From assembly GCA_018676675.1 (NCBI GenBank), contig JABHEG010000099.1:1-64000 (forward strand): a stretch of DNA of 64,000 nucleotides. Reading direction: 5' to 3'. Shown here in pieces: positions 17,536 to 25,629 of the stretch. The stretch comes from Lentisphaerota bacterium (GTDB taxonomy: Bacteria; Verrucomicrobiota; Lentisphaeria; Oligosphaerales; JABHEG01). The notes beneath the pieces were generated by a model. That model had not been told where the DNA came from and did no database searches. It saw only the letters and a program-made list of their open reading frames with translations. Every line of letters begins with the position of its first letter. The first letter of the stretch is position 1. The translations under genes and the position numbers were made by a program.

Positions 17536-18662
17536 CTCGTCCCGTATGATGTCGAGGGACGAACCGGTTCGCGTGGTTTGCCGACGATCATCGGTCCTGT
17601 TACAGCAGTGACTTCGAGTCGGTGCTGCTGGTGTGCGTCGCTGATCGCCTGACCTTCCGCGCGCAGGACAGCATTGGCCTCTCGCTGACCGAGCCTGTCG
17701 GCCAGGAACTCACCGATCTGGTCCAGGCCCCGCAACTCGAGCAATTCATCCAAGTCCTGACTGGCCTTCACGAGCCACGCTCTGAACGCCCCCAATCGCT
17801 CCGGGTGCTCCTGCCATTTTTCGGCGAAGTTCTCATTGGGGTTGGTGGGGTTCAGGACAACCGGAACGCCATCCGCAGAGAGGTCGACTTGGTGCGGCAT
17901 CCCAGTCACGATGGCCCTGAGCGCGTCCAGGAGGTCGTCCTGTTGGCCGTAGGCCTTTGCCGCCAGTGTCGTTAGGACTATCGACGACGGGCGTAGTTTT
18001 GGTTGCCCCTGGAAGTGTTTGTCCCGATGCCGTTTTAGGATCTGAACGGACACCTGGAGCGGGGTCTTGATCTGCTGATCCGGGAGTTCCTCGACCGAGG
18101 CATTGAAGACCGATCTGTACTTCTGGCGAAACGGCACTTGCTGCTGATCGAACCACCGGGCGAACGGTCGGGGCGCCGACGGCACCCAGGACGCCAAATC
18201 CCTATCCGAGACGAGGATCCCGTCGTCGGCTCGGCTGATGTCGGGGACCGCCGGCATAATGTCCATATGGAAGTCCCCGGCATAGTTCAGTCGCCAGCAT
18301 CGGTTCTTTTCTCGAATCATCCGGTTCGATCGGTACGTGCCGTTCTCCCGGAGTCTGTCGCCAACCATCTTCTTGATGTCGGATTGGTTCCCTGGCTGTG
18401 CTGCGATGTTGAGGCGACAGACGAAGTCCAGATCGAACTCATCGTGCCCCAAAGGACGGACCACCGTGCGCAGTTGGAAAGAGCCGTGCGGGTAGATTTC
18501 GGGCTCGTAGCGAGCCAGTGCCGACTCCGGTTTGCCCAGCCAATCCGCAACAGCTTTGTACTTGTTCTCCACGTCCTCACGCTTGCTCGGGGGCAAATCC
18601 AGCTCTCCCGCGATCCCCGCCAGCAACCGACCGAATCCTGCTCTGATCTCGTCCGTCATCAT
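17532..18662 (-). CDS. CD-NTase (cGAS/DncV-like nucleotidyltransferase)
   Basis: Predicted 376-residue CBASS signalling enzyme that makes a cyclic oligonucleotide on phage infection. The polymerase-beta fold signature is present: HGSF (Gly60, Ser61), the metal-binding Asp77 and Asp79 in EFDLDFV, and the third Asp134 in FHMDIMP. The C-terminal half (LQVSVQILKRHRDKHF and after) fits the helical SMODS/OAS-like domain. The start is the ATG pair at 18662/18659 behind GGGAG. It lies 25 bases after the small basic gene and is coupled to the E2-like gene. The chain ends SYGTR, not in the Gly or Ala commonly seen at conjugated CD-NTase tails. The nucleotide product cannot be told from the sequence. 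Confidence 0.9.
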   Translation of the reverse strand: MMTDEIRAGFGRLLAGIAGELDLPPSKREDVENKYKAVADWLGKPESALARYEPEIYPHGSFQLRTVVRPLGHDEFDLDFVCRLNIAAQPGNQSDIKKMVGDRLRENGTYRSNRMIREKNRCWRLNYAGDFHMDIMPAVPDISRADDGILVSDRDLASWVPSAPRPFARWFDQQQVPFRQKYRSVFNASVEELPDQQIKTPLQVSVQILKRHRDKHFQGQPKLRPSSIVLTTLAAKAYGQQDDLLDALRAIVTGMPHQVDLSADGVPVVLNPTNPNENFAEKWQEHPERLGAFRAWLVKASQDLDELLELRGLDQIGEFLADRLGQREANAVLRAEGQAISDAHQQHRLEVTAVTGPMIVGKPREPVRPSTSYGTR

Positions 18663-18687
18663 TTGCTCCCGTCGCTTGGCGACCGGT

Positions 18688-18930
18688 CTATCGCTTCCTC
18701 TGGCTCAGGGCGCTGCCGGCGGCGGATTTGCTGGCTTTGGAGGTGCGCCCGTCACGCAGGACACTCGACGCAGCTTTGGCCGCTTTCGGGCCGGTTGTCT
18801 TGCGCGGGGCTTTTGTCTGGCTGAGCGCGCTGCCCGACGCGGTCTTGCTCTTTGATCCTGTGTTGGTGCTGCGCAGCACACCGGACGACTTGTTCGCAAC
18901 CCGCCTACTGGTGACTCGTGACTTGGCCAT
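18688..18930 (-). CDS. Small basic protein with duplicated GSALSQ motif
   Basis: Predicted 80-residue Lys/Ser/Ala-rich protein at the head of the CBASS cassette. The ATG at 18930 follows GGAG by eight bases and gives MAKSRVTSRRV. Two copies of one motif are visible: VLRSTNTGSKSKTASGSALS and VLRDGRTSKASKSAAGSALS, each followed by Gln. It has no Cys, no membrane segment and few hydrophobic residues, so it is probably a disordered or nucleic-acid-binding protein. Small proteins with this SKSAAGSALSQ-type motif recur beside mobile and defence genes as far as I recall, but I know no function. It is first in the transcript expected from the sigma-54-like promoter at 18986-19002. Confidence 0.7.
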   Translation of the reverse strand: MAKSRVTSRRVANKSSGVLRSTNTGSKSKTASGSALSQTKAPRKTTGPKAAKAASSVLRDGRTSKASKSAAGSALSQRKR

Positions 18931-18985
18931 GACCTGTACTCCGTTCTCGCTGATTCTCGGACTCCATCTGACGACGAAGAACAAG

Positions 18986-19002
18986 AGCAATGGTCATGCC
19001 AA
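18986..19002 (-). promoter_or_regulatory. Sigma-54-type -24/-12 promoter, CBASS operon
   Basis: The minus strand reads TTGGCATGACCATTGCT, against the sigma-54 consensus YTGGCACGNNNNTTGCW. Only one fixed position differs, and the invariant GG and GC are exactly 10 bases apart. The predicted start of transcription is near 18976, giving a leader of about 46 bases before the ATG at 18930. An inverted repeat at 19060-19106 lies at a normal distance for a sigma-54 enhancer. Confidence 0.75.
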
Positions 19003-19059
19003 GGCGGAGAGTTGTCAGGAAAAAGGACACGCTTTCAGCTCGCCTATAGGAGGGGTCGA

Positions 19060-19106
19060 GCACTATATGCAGTGGTCCGCGAGTCACTATGGCCCGTATA
19101 TAGTGC
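19060..19106. promoter_or_regulatory. Inverted repeat, candidate activator-binding site
   Basis: GCACTATAT at 19060-19068 and its exact reverse complement ATATAGTGC at 19098-19106 flank 29 bases that contain a further CACTAT half-site at 19085. The site is about 84-130 bases upstream of the predicted CBASS transcription start, where enhancer-binding proteins of sigma-54 promoters usually bind. The likely ligand is the activator encoded at 32393-33982; this is an inference. Confidence 0.5.
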
Positions 19107-19414
19107 CATCGAGAGACAGAATGGCACTGTGTGATGGCGCAGCGAGACAATGGAATATGTTAAAACACAAAGGGGGATGTGCCATGAATGGTCGGCGGGG
19201 GAAGAGGGAGGCGGTGGTGGCGGAGAGCGGAGCGGCGGCATTGCGGGGAAGCGCCCTCGCTGACCACCTATGCCGTGACGCGAGAGTAGCAGGAAGATGG
19301 CACGCTCAGAAGAGTCAGTTCGAGACGACGAAGCTGTCCAATTGCCTGTGTGGGCCTGCGGGACGGGCAACGGGCTCCCCCTGACCGCGGTCTGTTCCAT
19401 GGCTGCCGAAGGGC
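19107..19414. other. Gene-free spacer between defence operons
   Basis: No credible gene is seen. Reading frames here are Pro/Ser/Arg-rich and lack ribosome-binding sites. The spacer separates the end of the long restriction operon from the CBASS promoter region. No clear terminator with a T-tract was found. Confidence 0.45.
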
Positions 19415-20380
19415 CTACGGAATCTGCCAATGGCGATCGGGCCCGAGGGCGGCATCCCTCAGAGCGTTCTCCGTATTCCTAACCAACCGATCCCGAAGAT
19501 GGTACTTGAATGGGCAGTTGCGTGGCACGCCACCTTCGTCCAGCACTTGGAGGCCAGTATCAAGCTGACAGACTGCATCGCCGAACCGCGCATAGCGCCA
19601 ATGCGCATCTCTGGCGAAATGGGAATCGTCGGGCCAGTAGGCATGACAGAGCGAGATGCCACCCTCAGTCAGGTCGCCGAATAGGTCGTTCAGCGCTGTT
19701 CGGATCTGGGCGCTGGTGAGGTCATCGACTTGAGCTGAGTAGATGGTAAGATTGACGCCTACGCCATCACGGTCCAGGGACTTAACGAACGTTCGCAAGC
19801 CTGAACGCGGATACCTACAGAGCTCCTTAATGGCATACCGGTCCACGACCACAATGGACTTCTCAGCGATCGAGAGTCGCTGGAAGTGTGCAGCCCAGAC
19901 GGCGTCACAGGGCTCGTTCTTCGGGATCATGCGCTCGGCCTTCGCAACAATCGTGCTGGTGCAGTGAGACTGATCAACACTGTGGTATGGGCACGCCTCC
20001 ATCGTTTCGTTTACCCAAAATGGGGTAGTCTCCCCAAACTCAAGCAGGTCGAGCATCTCATCATCGAGGACGGCCAGTTCCACGTTTCCGAGCTGCGCAA
20101 GATCTTCCTTCGCATCGACTGCACGGAACCCCCGCCAATCGCTCAATGCGTCAACCTGACGGTAGCGGCGTTCTTCGAATGCGGATTTCCACAGCTTCCG
20201 TGACGACTGGGGAAGCTCCTTGATCGCCTGAAGAAGGTCGTCCCTGTCACGTGCGTGCAGCATGAGGATGCCGTAGCGTAGCCACACGTGCAGGAAGCGC
20301 CGGTGGTTGCTGTCCTTTTGACGCGGGCGCACACCAGGTTGAGACAACGAATCAGGATCGACTGCGAATCGTGCAAGCAC
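19415..20380 (-). CDS. Unknown partner of DUF3696-type ATPase
   Basis: Predicted 321-residue protein of unknown function, the last gene of the long defence operon. It starts at GTG 20380, two bases after the ATPase stop, with GGAGGAG five bases upstream. Visible features are a buried strand SIVVVDRYAI with an acidic residue (about residue 175), GVGVNLTIYSAQVDD, and a later motif with His-x-Arg (DAHWRYARFGDAVCQLDTG) followed by a Cys and a basic C-terminus. The strand order and His/Arg motif recall phospholipase-D-like or nuclease folds, but I cannot prove this. Constant adjacency to an OLD-like ATPase would make it the likely effector of a two-component ATPase-effector pair. Confidence 0.6.
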   Translation of the reverse strand: MLARFAVDPDSLSQPGVRPRQKDSNHRRFLHVWLRYGILMLHARDRDDLLQAIKELPQSSRKLWKSAFEERRYRQVDALSDWRGFRAVDAKEDLAQLGNVELAVLDDEMLDLLEFGETTPFWVNETMEACPYHSVDQSHCTSTIVAKAERMIPKNEPCDAVWAAHFQRLSIAEKSIVVVDRYAIKELCRYPRSGLRTFVKSLDRDGVGVNLTIYSAQVDDLTSAQIRTALNDLFGDLTEGGISLCHAYWPDDSHFARDAHWRYARFGDAVCQLDTGLQVLDEGGVPRNCPFKYHLRDRLVRNTENALRDAALGPDRHWQIP

Positions 20381-20382
20381 TC

Positions 20383-22101
20383 CTACTCCTCCCCCCCGAA
20401 GAGTTCGTCAAAACGTTCCTCGAAGAACCCCTCCGGCCATTCTGTGTCGAAGTCTCCCCCCGCGTTCACTTCGAGCCGTGTCAGTTCCACGCCGTGGTCT
20501 GTGGGGCGGACATAGACCACCGAGAGTTGGTCGGGGCTGAGTGTCCGCTCCTGGGCATCCTGCGACTCTCGCACACGACGGAGAAGGCGCAAAAGCAGGT
20601 GCTCGGAGTGCGTCTCGATGAGCATCATACGGTCAGAGTTGCTGACCGCCTCGATGAAGGCCTCGCCTAGAGCGACTTGAACCGCGGGATGAACGTGGAG
20701 TTCCGGCTGTTCGATGGCGAAGATGCGGCACGGGGATTCTGCCGTGCCTCGGTCCAGGGCGCCAACGGCAACCGGCAACACTTGAGAGACCCCGACGCCG
20801 ATATCGGAGGGATCGACGTCAATGCCGTTTCTCTCGTCGTGGAGTTGGATGGCCGGCGTCCTCTTCCTGGACTCGAGAGGAGCAAGGACCAGCTGGCGGT
20901 ACTCCGACTCGGTCATCTCCTCATACCGGGCTCCGAACATCCTCAGAGCAGCCATGACATCGCCATCGGCGTCGATGTGGATGCGATCCTCTCGCCGCAG
21001 GCTGTATCCGAGCCCCAGGACATCCTGCAGGTAATGGCTCGTTTTCTCAGCCAGGGCGGGGTCGCGGATCAAGGCATCCCAGGCTCCCAGGCCGTTCGCC
21101 CAGCGCGATTCGTCGGGGGTCTTTGGGGATCGGTGATTGCGCGGAGGAACGCTGCGGATCGGACCGGTGTAACGGATGCCCCGCAAGTCGCCCAACAGAA
21201 CGGTCAACGGACCGGTCAGTGTCTGCCCTACGATGCTCCAAAAGAGGAACCGGGTTGCAGTGTCTTCGTCGTCGGGGCTGGAGCTCGATTCCTCGTACTC
21301 CCAGTCGAACGTTTCATCGACCAGGTATGGCTTCCCGTGCTCCGGGACCAACGACTGCTGTGCCGACAGGAACACAGGTTGACTGAATTGTCCGGGAACG
21401 TCCGACTCAACGTCATCCTCGAATAGCGACCAAAGCTTGTAGCGCTGGCTGCAAACGGGGGTGTCGGGCTCTTCCTCATCCAGCGCCAGCAGCAAAGGAT
21501 GATCGAAGTCCATTGACACGATCTGGGGTACCATGCCGGGCGGTTGAGCGAGCCGAATGATCTCATGGCCATTGATCCCGACCCCGTACTCCGCAATGTA
21601 GGCTGCGTTTTCCTCTGCGTCCCAAGCGGTCACGACCTCGATCCAGGCGCTATCAAGTTCCCCGAGGCCGTTCAGGTCAACAGCTCTCCCAGAGGCAAGT
21701 CCCAAATCAAGGAGATGCTGGAGATCTTCCCTGGAGGCTTGCCTAAGCCATCCACGGCGAGACACCGAATCGTCACGCCTGCCGCCGGCGGTCTCGACCC
21801 CCTCGAACGGAATGCCGTCTGCATCGAGTGCGAAGGTCGCGCGGATGCGGATTCGGCGCTCCGTCTCGTTCCGATGGACCAACGCGTGGAATCCCCCCAG
21901 GTCGACGGTGTCGCCGCCGACCCGGGTCCGGTCCGGATCCGGTCGACGGTGTTCCAGTATCTCGCGCAGATAGTGCAGTGCCTGCAGGATGGTGGACTTA
22001 CCCGCGCTGTTCTTGCCGAACAGCAGCGTGATCGGGCGCAGGGACACCGTCACGGGAGAGCCGATGCCTTTGAAGTTCTCGATGGTGATGGATGTGATCA
22101 C
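20383..22101 (-). CDS. OLD-like AAA ATPase with DUF3696 C-terminus
   Basis: Predicted 572-residue ABC/SMC-type ATPase of the OLD-like group. From GTG 22101 the chain begins VITSITIENFKGIG, a standard start for this family, and AGGA lies upstream. Earlier ATG 22185 would overlap the preceding gene by 52 bases. Walker A is GKNSAGKST (residues 29-37), Walker B is FAIEQPELHVHP, and the switch histidine lies in LIETHSEHLLLR. The C-terminus WPEGFFEERFDELF matches the DUF3696 type. No TOPRIM nuclease domain is evident. It follows the 794-residue gene by 32 bases and precedes the 321-residue gene by 2 bases, so it is probably the energy-using sensor of this module. Confidence 0.82.
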   Translation of the reverse strand: MITSITIENFKGIGSPVTVSLRPITLLFGKNSAGKSTILQALHYLREILEHRRPDPDRTRVGGDTVDLGGFHALVHRNETERRIRIRATFALDADGIPFEGVETAGGRRDDSVSRRGWLRQASREDLQHLLDLGLASGRAVDLNGLGELDSAWIEVVTAWDAEENAAYIAEYGVGINGHEIIRLAQPPGMVPQIVSMDFDHPLLLALDEEEPDTPVCSQRYKLWSLFEDDVESDVPGQFSQPVFLSAQQSLVPEHGKPYLVDETFDWEYEESSSSPDDEDTATRFLFWSIVGQTLTGPLTVLLGDLRGIRYTGPIRSVPPRNHRSPKTPDESRWANGLGAWDALIRDPALAEKTSHYLQDVLGLGYSLRREDRIHIDADGDVMAALRMFGARYEEMTESEYRQLVLAPLESRKRTPAIQLHDERNGIDVDPSDIGVGVSQVLPVAVGALDRGTAESPCRIFAIEQPELHVHPAVQVALGEAFIEAVSNSDRMMLIETHSEHLLLRLLRRVRESQDAQERTLSPDQLSVVYVRPTDHGVELTRLEVNAGGDFDTEWPEGFFEERFDELFGGEE

Positions 22102-22133
22102 AGTCGTGGAATCCTGCCGTAGTCTGGTTGGCG

Positions 22134-24518
22134 TCAGAGTTTCAGTTCCCGCTTCCCTTTGCGTTTCCGCTTGGCGGCGACGCAACTGGGTTGCTTGGGG
22201 AGTAGGTCGTGGATCCCTAATGGCACCCCCCTCTTCTCGTTACCGATCTTAGTGACACCCATACGTCGCCCGCTGTCCAAGTCGTTCTTGGTGAGCAAGT
22301 GAACCGAGATCTTGCTGTCGCTGGCGGACCTCGCCAGGGAACGGATCGCTGCGGGGTAGCGTTGGACCAAAGAAGCGAGGACTACGACTTCCGCGCCGCA
22401 GTCTCGTGCGGTCTCAATGAGGGCGGAGAACTGGTCTTGGATCTCGGCCCAACAACCGGGGCTCGGCTGCCCGGCGCCGGATAGACTCTTGCATTCCGCC
22501 ATGACGAAATGGCCGTCGCACAGAGCCATGATGTCGATGTCCTGCTCTCTTCCATCTCTGACGACATGGCAGCCAGGAACCCACTGGAAGCCTCTCGATG
22601 TAAGATTGTGCAGGAAATCACCTGTCAGTGCCACCGGGACGAATCCGTCGTCCAGCGCTGCAGACACCATCGGATCGAGTCGGTACCCGACGTCGACAGA
22701 GTTGAGGACCGGGACGGAGCGACCACAGTCGCGGCAGAACACGGGCCTGGAGATGTCGATGGCCTCCATCCAACTCCGTCGACGGCAAGCGGGACACTTC
22801 GGTGTCAGGAAGACCTGGGACGCGATCCCCTTCTCGCACCAGTAGTCAAGCGCGTTTAGTGGTCTATCAGCGTTCGGATGCGAGATCCGGGCATATTCGC
22901 GGAAGCGCTCCTCCCAGACTCTCCCTCGGACCGGCTGGTCCTTGAACCAGCGGGTGGTTTCTGAGGCGTCGACAGGTGAACGCTTCGACTTCCCGAGTTT
23001 CGCCTTCGCCTTGATCTGTGCCTCAAGAAGGTCTCCATCCTTCAGGGCCACCAGCATGGCTCGGAAGGGCTCACGACAGGACAGTGCGGCCTGGTAGAGA
23101 GACCCGAAGCGATCGATCACCGACTCATAGAGTGGCCGCTTGTCGTCTTCCTTGGTCTTGAGGCCGCATGCTCGTATGTGTTCGCCAATCAGCTCTGCCC
23201 CAGTCGGGATGCAGAATCGGAGCTTCCTCTGTTTCTTCCCTGCCCGGACAGACACAAAATCCGTGCTGTATCGAGCACCATCGATGACGGCTTTGCCTGC
23301 CATGGGCGGACTCGGTGCATTGAGCACTTCATGCGCTGTCAGACGAAACGACGGCGGCATCCCCTCACCGGGGGCACGGCCAGTCTCCTCGTCCTTCACA
23401 AGGTCGACCATCCAGCTGTCTCGTGTCCTAAGGAAACTGACGAAGGCAGGTCTGGGGGCCGCCAGCTCATAGGTACGTCCCATTCGAGTGGCTGGGACAC
23501 TCAGCGACTCCTCGCTGCACAGCACAACGGGCGGAGCCGTGCGTTGGCAATGGACATCAACGTGCTTGATGCCAGCTTTGGTCACCCGTGGGCGTAGCTT
23601 CCGAGCGAGCAAATCAGCCGTGTCCGCCAGGTCCGGTGTGGCAACCACTTCACAGTAGTTCGCTCTATCCGCGAACGTCTCAAGCCACGTGGCGATCTCG
23701 TCAATGTCTCCGCTCTCTGTGGCAGACGTCACCGGAAGTGGGAGGATCCGGCTCTCGGAGTTTGGCGGCTGCACCATTCGGCGGGCCCAGAACGTGGCAA
23801 GATCAGCTCCGCAGTTCGCGAGCAAACACACCGTGGGCGGCAACACGCTACGGAGAGGCCCGTACACATGCCCACTCAGGCCAGTGGAGGCAGAATCGAG
23901 AAGCGTCAGGCGATCTGGGGCCAGCAGATGCAGAGGCGGGGGACACGTTCCGCCGGTGTGCGTTGCGTACATCCCCTTGAGCTTTTCCACTACTCCCTTC
24001 CCACCACGGTCAGGGGCAAACCCGTAGGTTGCAGCTACGGCCACGCGTTGCAGATCGTCGCCCATGGGCTCGGCATGAAAAAAGCGCGACGTGGTCATCC
24101 CTGGGTTTTGTGAGAGGATGTGTCGGTTCACGGCATCGGCCGTGATGGGATCGGGTGACACGCCGCGGAACAGGGAATGGAGGGTGTCATGCCCGACCTG
24201 GTGGTAACGGAGCGGACGACAACGCTTCAGAGCGACGCGGCTCCAGAGACCATGCTCCACATCGATACCACAGACAAAATCGGGTGACAGGTCAGCCAGC
24301 CACTGCTTGCCGCATTCGATCTGCTCGGGCGTTTCTCCACACGGGATGATGGGACAGTACCTGCCTCCCCAGACCACTGTTAGTATGTGGATGCCTTTCA
24401 GCGCCTGTTCGACCGTCGCTTCCCACGGAATCAGAACGGCGAAGCGTTGGGGACGGATACGGACCTCCAGGCTTGTCTGTCGAGGTCCGTTCTGGTCGCA
24501 CATCGCCTCAAGTGCCAT
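22134..24518 (-). CDS. Unknown defence protein, Zn ribbon and PD-(D/E)XK-like
   Basis: Predicted 794-residue protein that I cannot place in a named family. The frame is open to 24941 inside hsdS, but the ATG at 24518 lies one base after the hsdS stop with GGGGAG seven bases upstream. The N-terminal two thirds mix alpha and beta segments (FAVLIPWEATVEQALKGIHI; DFVCGIDVEHGLW). Two CxxC pairs near residues 574-597 (CPAC and CRDC) form a probable zinc ribbon. Residues about 658-676 read QDIDIMALCDGHFVMAECKS, the D...ExK spacing of a restriction-like nuclease. The tail is Lys/Arg-rich. Its coupling to hsdS suggests it acts on DNA chosen or marked by the type I enzyme, or that it forms a separate module with the next two genes. 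Confidence 0.7.
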   Translation of the reverse strand: MALEAMCDQNGPRQTSLEVRIRPQRFAVLIPWEATVEQALKGIHILTVVWGGRYCPIIPCGETPEQIECGKQWLADLSPDFVCGIDVEHGLWSRVALKRCRPLRYHQVGHDTLHSLFRGVSPDPITADAVNRHILSQNPGMTTSRFFHAEPMGDDLQRVAVAATYGFAPDRGGKGVVEKLKGMYATHTGGTCPPPLHLLAPDRLTLLDSASTGLSGHVYGPLRSVLPPTVCLLANCGADLATFWARRMVQPPNSESRILPLPVTSATESGDIDEIATWLETFADRANYCEVVATPDLADTADLLARKLRPRVTKAGIKHVDVHCQRTAPPVVLCSEESLSVPATRMGRTYELAAPRPAFVSFLRTRDSWMVDLVKDEETGRAPGEGMPPSFRLTAHEVLNAPSPPMAGKAVIDGARYSTDFVSVRAGKKQRKLRFCIPTGAELIGEHIRACGLKTKEDDKRPLYESVIDRFGSLYQAALSCREPFRAMLVALKDGDLLEAQIKAKAKLGKSKRSPVDASETTRWFKDQPVRGRVWEERFREYARISHPNADRPLNALDYWCEKGIASQVFLTPKCPACRRRSWMEAIDISRPVFCRDCGRSVPVLNSVDVGYRLDPMVSAALDDGFVPVALTGDFLHNLTSRGFQWVPGCHVVRDGREQDIDIMALCDGHFVMAECKSLSGAGQPSPGCWAEIQDQFSALIETARDCGAEVVVLASLVQRYPAAIRSLARSASDSKISVHLLTKNDLDSGRRMGVTKIGNEKRGVPLGIHDLLPKQPSCVAAKRKRKGKRELKL

Positions 24519-24519
24519 G

Positions 24520-25629
24520 TCACAGCTCCCCGCGGAACGCGCGTTGGACGAGGCCCCCGAAGAGGTCATTTGCTGCTGAACTGATTGCTTGCAGGTCGCC
24601 CGATAGACCAACGGTCTGGGCGCGCAGATCTGCGTATCTCTTCTGCAGGGAAATTCCGGGAAGCGGGATCCCATAGTCCAACAGCATCGACTGATTGATG
24701 AATGGCAAATCCAAGTGTTGCACCGTGTTCCGGAGAGGCGACATCTGGAGCGCTGTCGCCAGGTACACCGCGTTAAGCCTCTTCTTGTCCATGATCTTAA
24801 CCACGATCGCGTTGTCCGTAACCCAGCAGGGATGCTCAACCAAGGTGGTGATCCCACACTGCTGTCCCACTCGCCCAACGGCGACGACTGGCTCGTCGTG
24901 CAGAGCTTCTGATGCCCAGCCGTTTTGGCCGTTCCCTCCATAGATCGGAATGCCTGTGTCGCTATCTGTCCTTACGGCCTTGCTGGATTTCCCACTCGAG
25001 GCGGTGACAAACTGCCGTATCGTCCCGAACGGATGCTTGGACTTCTTGGCTGCAATGTCCCCGAACATCTCCAGGAATGTGGATTTGAGGAATTCGTCGG
25101 CGAGTTCGAGGGTTCGGGCGCGCTTGCGGCGGACGGCGTCCGCCTTGTCCAGAATCGACGCAATCCGCTCCTGCTCCGGGAGGGGAGGGAGGGGGATCTT
25201 GAGCTGCTTTAGCTTGCTGGCATTGACCCCTGCCTGCGCAGACCCAGTCGATGCTGAGATGATTTGCCGCCAATACCCAGGAGAATCGAAAAAGTGGCTT
25301 AGGTAGACCGGGTCAACACTACTCCTGTTCGGGCGAACCCGGATGAGATAGGAAGCGAAGACGGTGTCTGTGGGACACGAGCGGATCAGGAAGCTTTTGC
25401 CGGTGGTCGCCCCGGTCCGAGCAAACACGAGATCCCCAGGCAGCAAGCGGTAGCGTTCCCTTCTGTCTTCGGGGCACTGGCAGAACGGGACCCGCGACCA
25501 GTCCACAGCATTGTCCTGGATATCCGCGATACGAAGGAACGTGGGCCCGACATGTTCGTGTGTGGATGATGCAGTATGCCCGTAGTCGATACGTTCTGCG
25601 ATATCTGTGAGTGTGACAGGTGGACTCAT
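24520..25629 (-). CDS. hsdS: Type I restriction-modification specificity subunit
   Basis: DNA-recognition subunit of 369 residues with two target-recognition domains. The first ends with LKQLKIPLPPLPEQERIASI, the conserved break and start of the central coiled coil, followed by LDKADAVRRKRARTLELADE. The second domain ends with GIPLPGISLQKRYADLR and a second coil closing in FRGEL. Its ATG overlaps the hsdM stop (ATGA). The two TRDs set a bipartite recognition sequence that cannot be read from sequence. The downstream 794-residue gene starts one base after its stop. Confidence 0.93.
   Translation of the reverse strand: MSPPVTLTDIAERIDYGHTASSTHEHVGPTFLRIADIQDNAVDWSRVPFCQCPEDRRERYRLLPGDLVFARTGATTGKSFLIRSCPTDTVFASYLIRVRPNRSSVDPVYLSHFFDSPGYWRQIISASTGSAQAGVNASKLKQLKIPLPPLPEQERIASILDKADAVRRKRARTLELADEFLKSTFLEMFGDIAAKKSKHPFGTIRQFVTASSGKSSKAVRTDSDTGIPIYGGNGQNGWASEALHDEPVVAVGRVGQQCGITTLVEHPCWVTDNAIVVKIMDKKRLNAVYLATALQMSPLRNTVQHLDLPFINQSMLLDYGIPLPGISLQKRYADLRAQTVGLSGDLQAISSAANDLFGGLVQRAFRGEL

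Noticed and set aside
19044..19430. 128-residue minus-strand frame between the two defence operons
   Set aside because: Pro/Ser-rich, no ribosome-binding site, and it covers the candidate enhancer region.
24519..24941. N-terminal extension of the 794-residue protein
   Set aside because: It lies wholly within hsdS in another frame; ATG 24518 has a good ribosome-binding site just after the hsdS stop.
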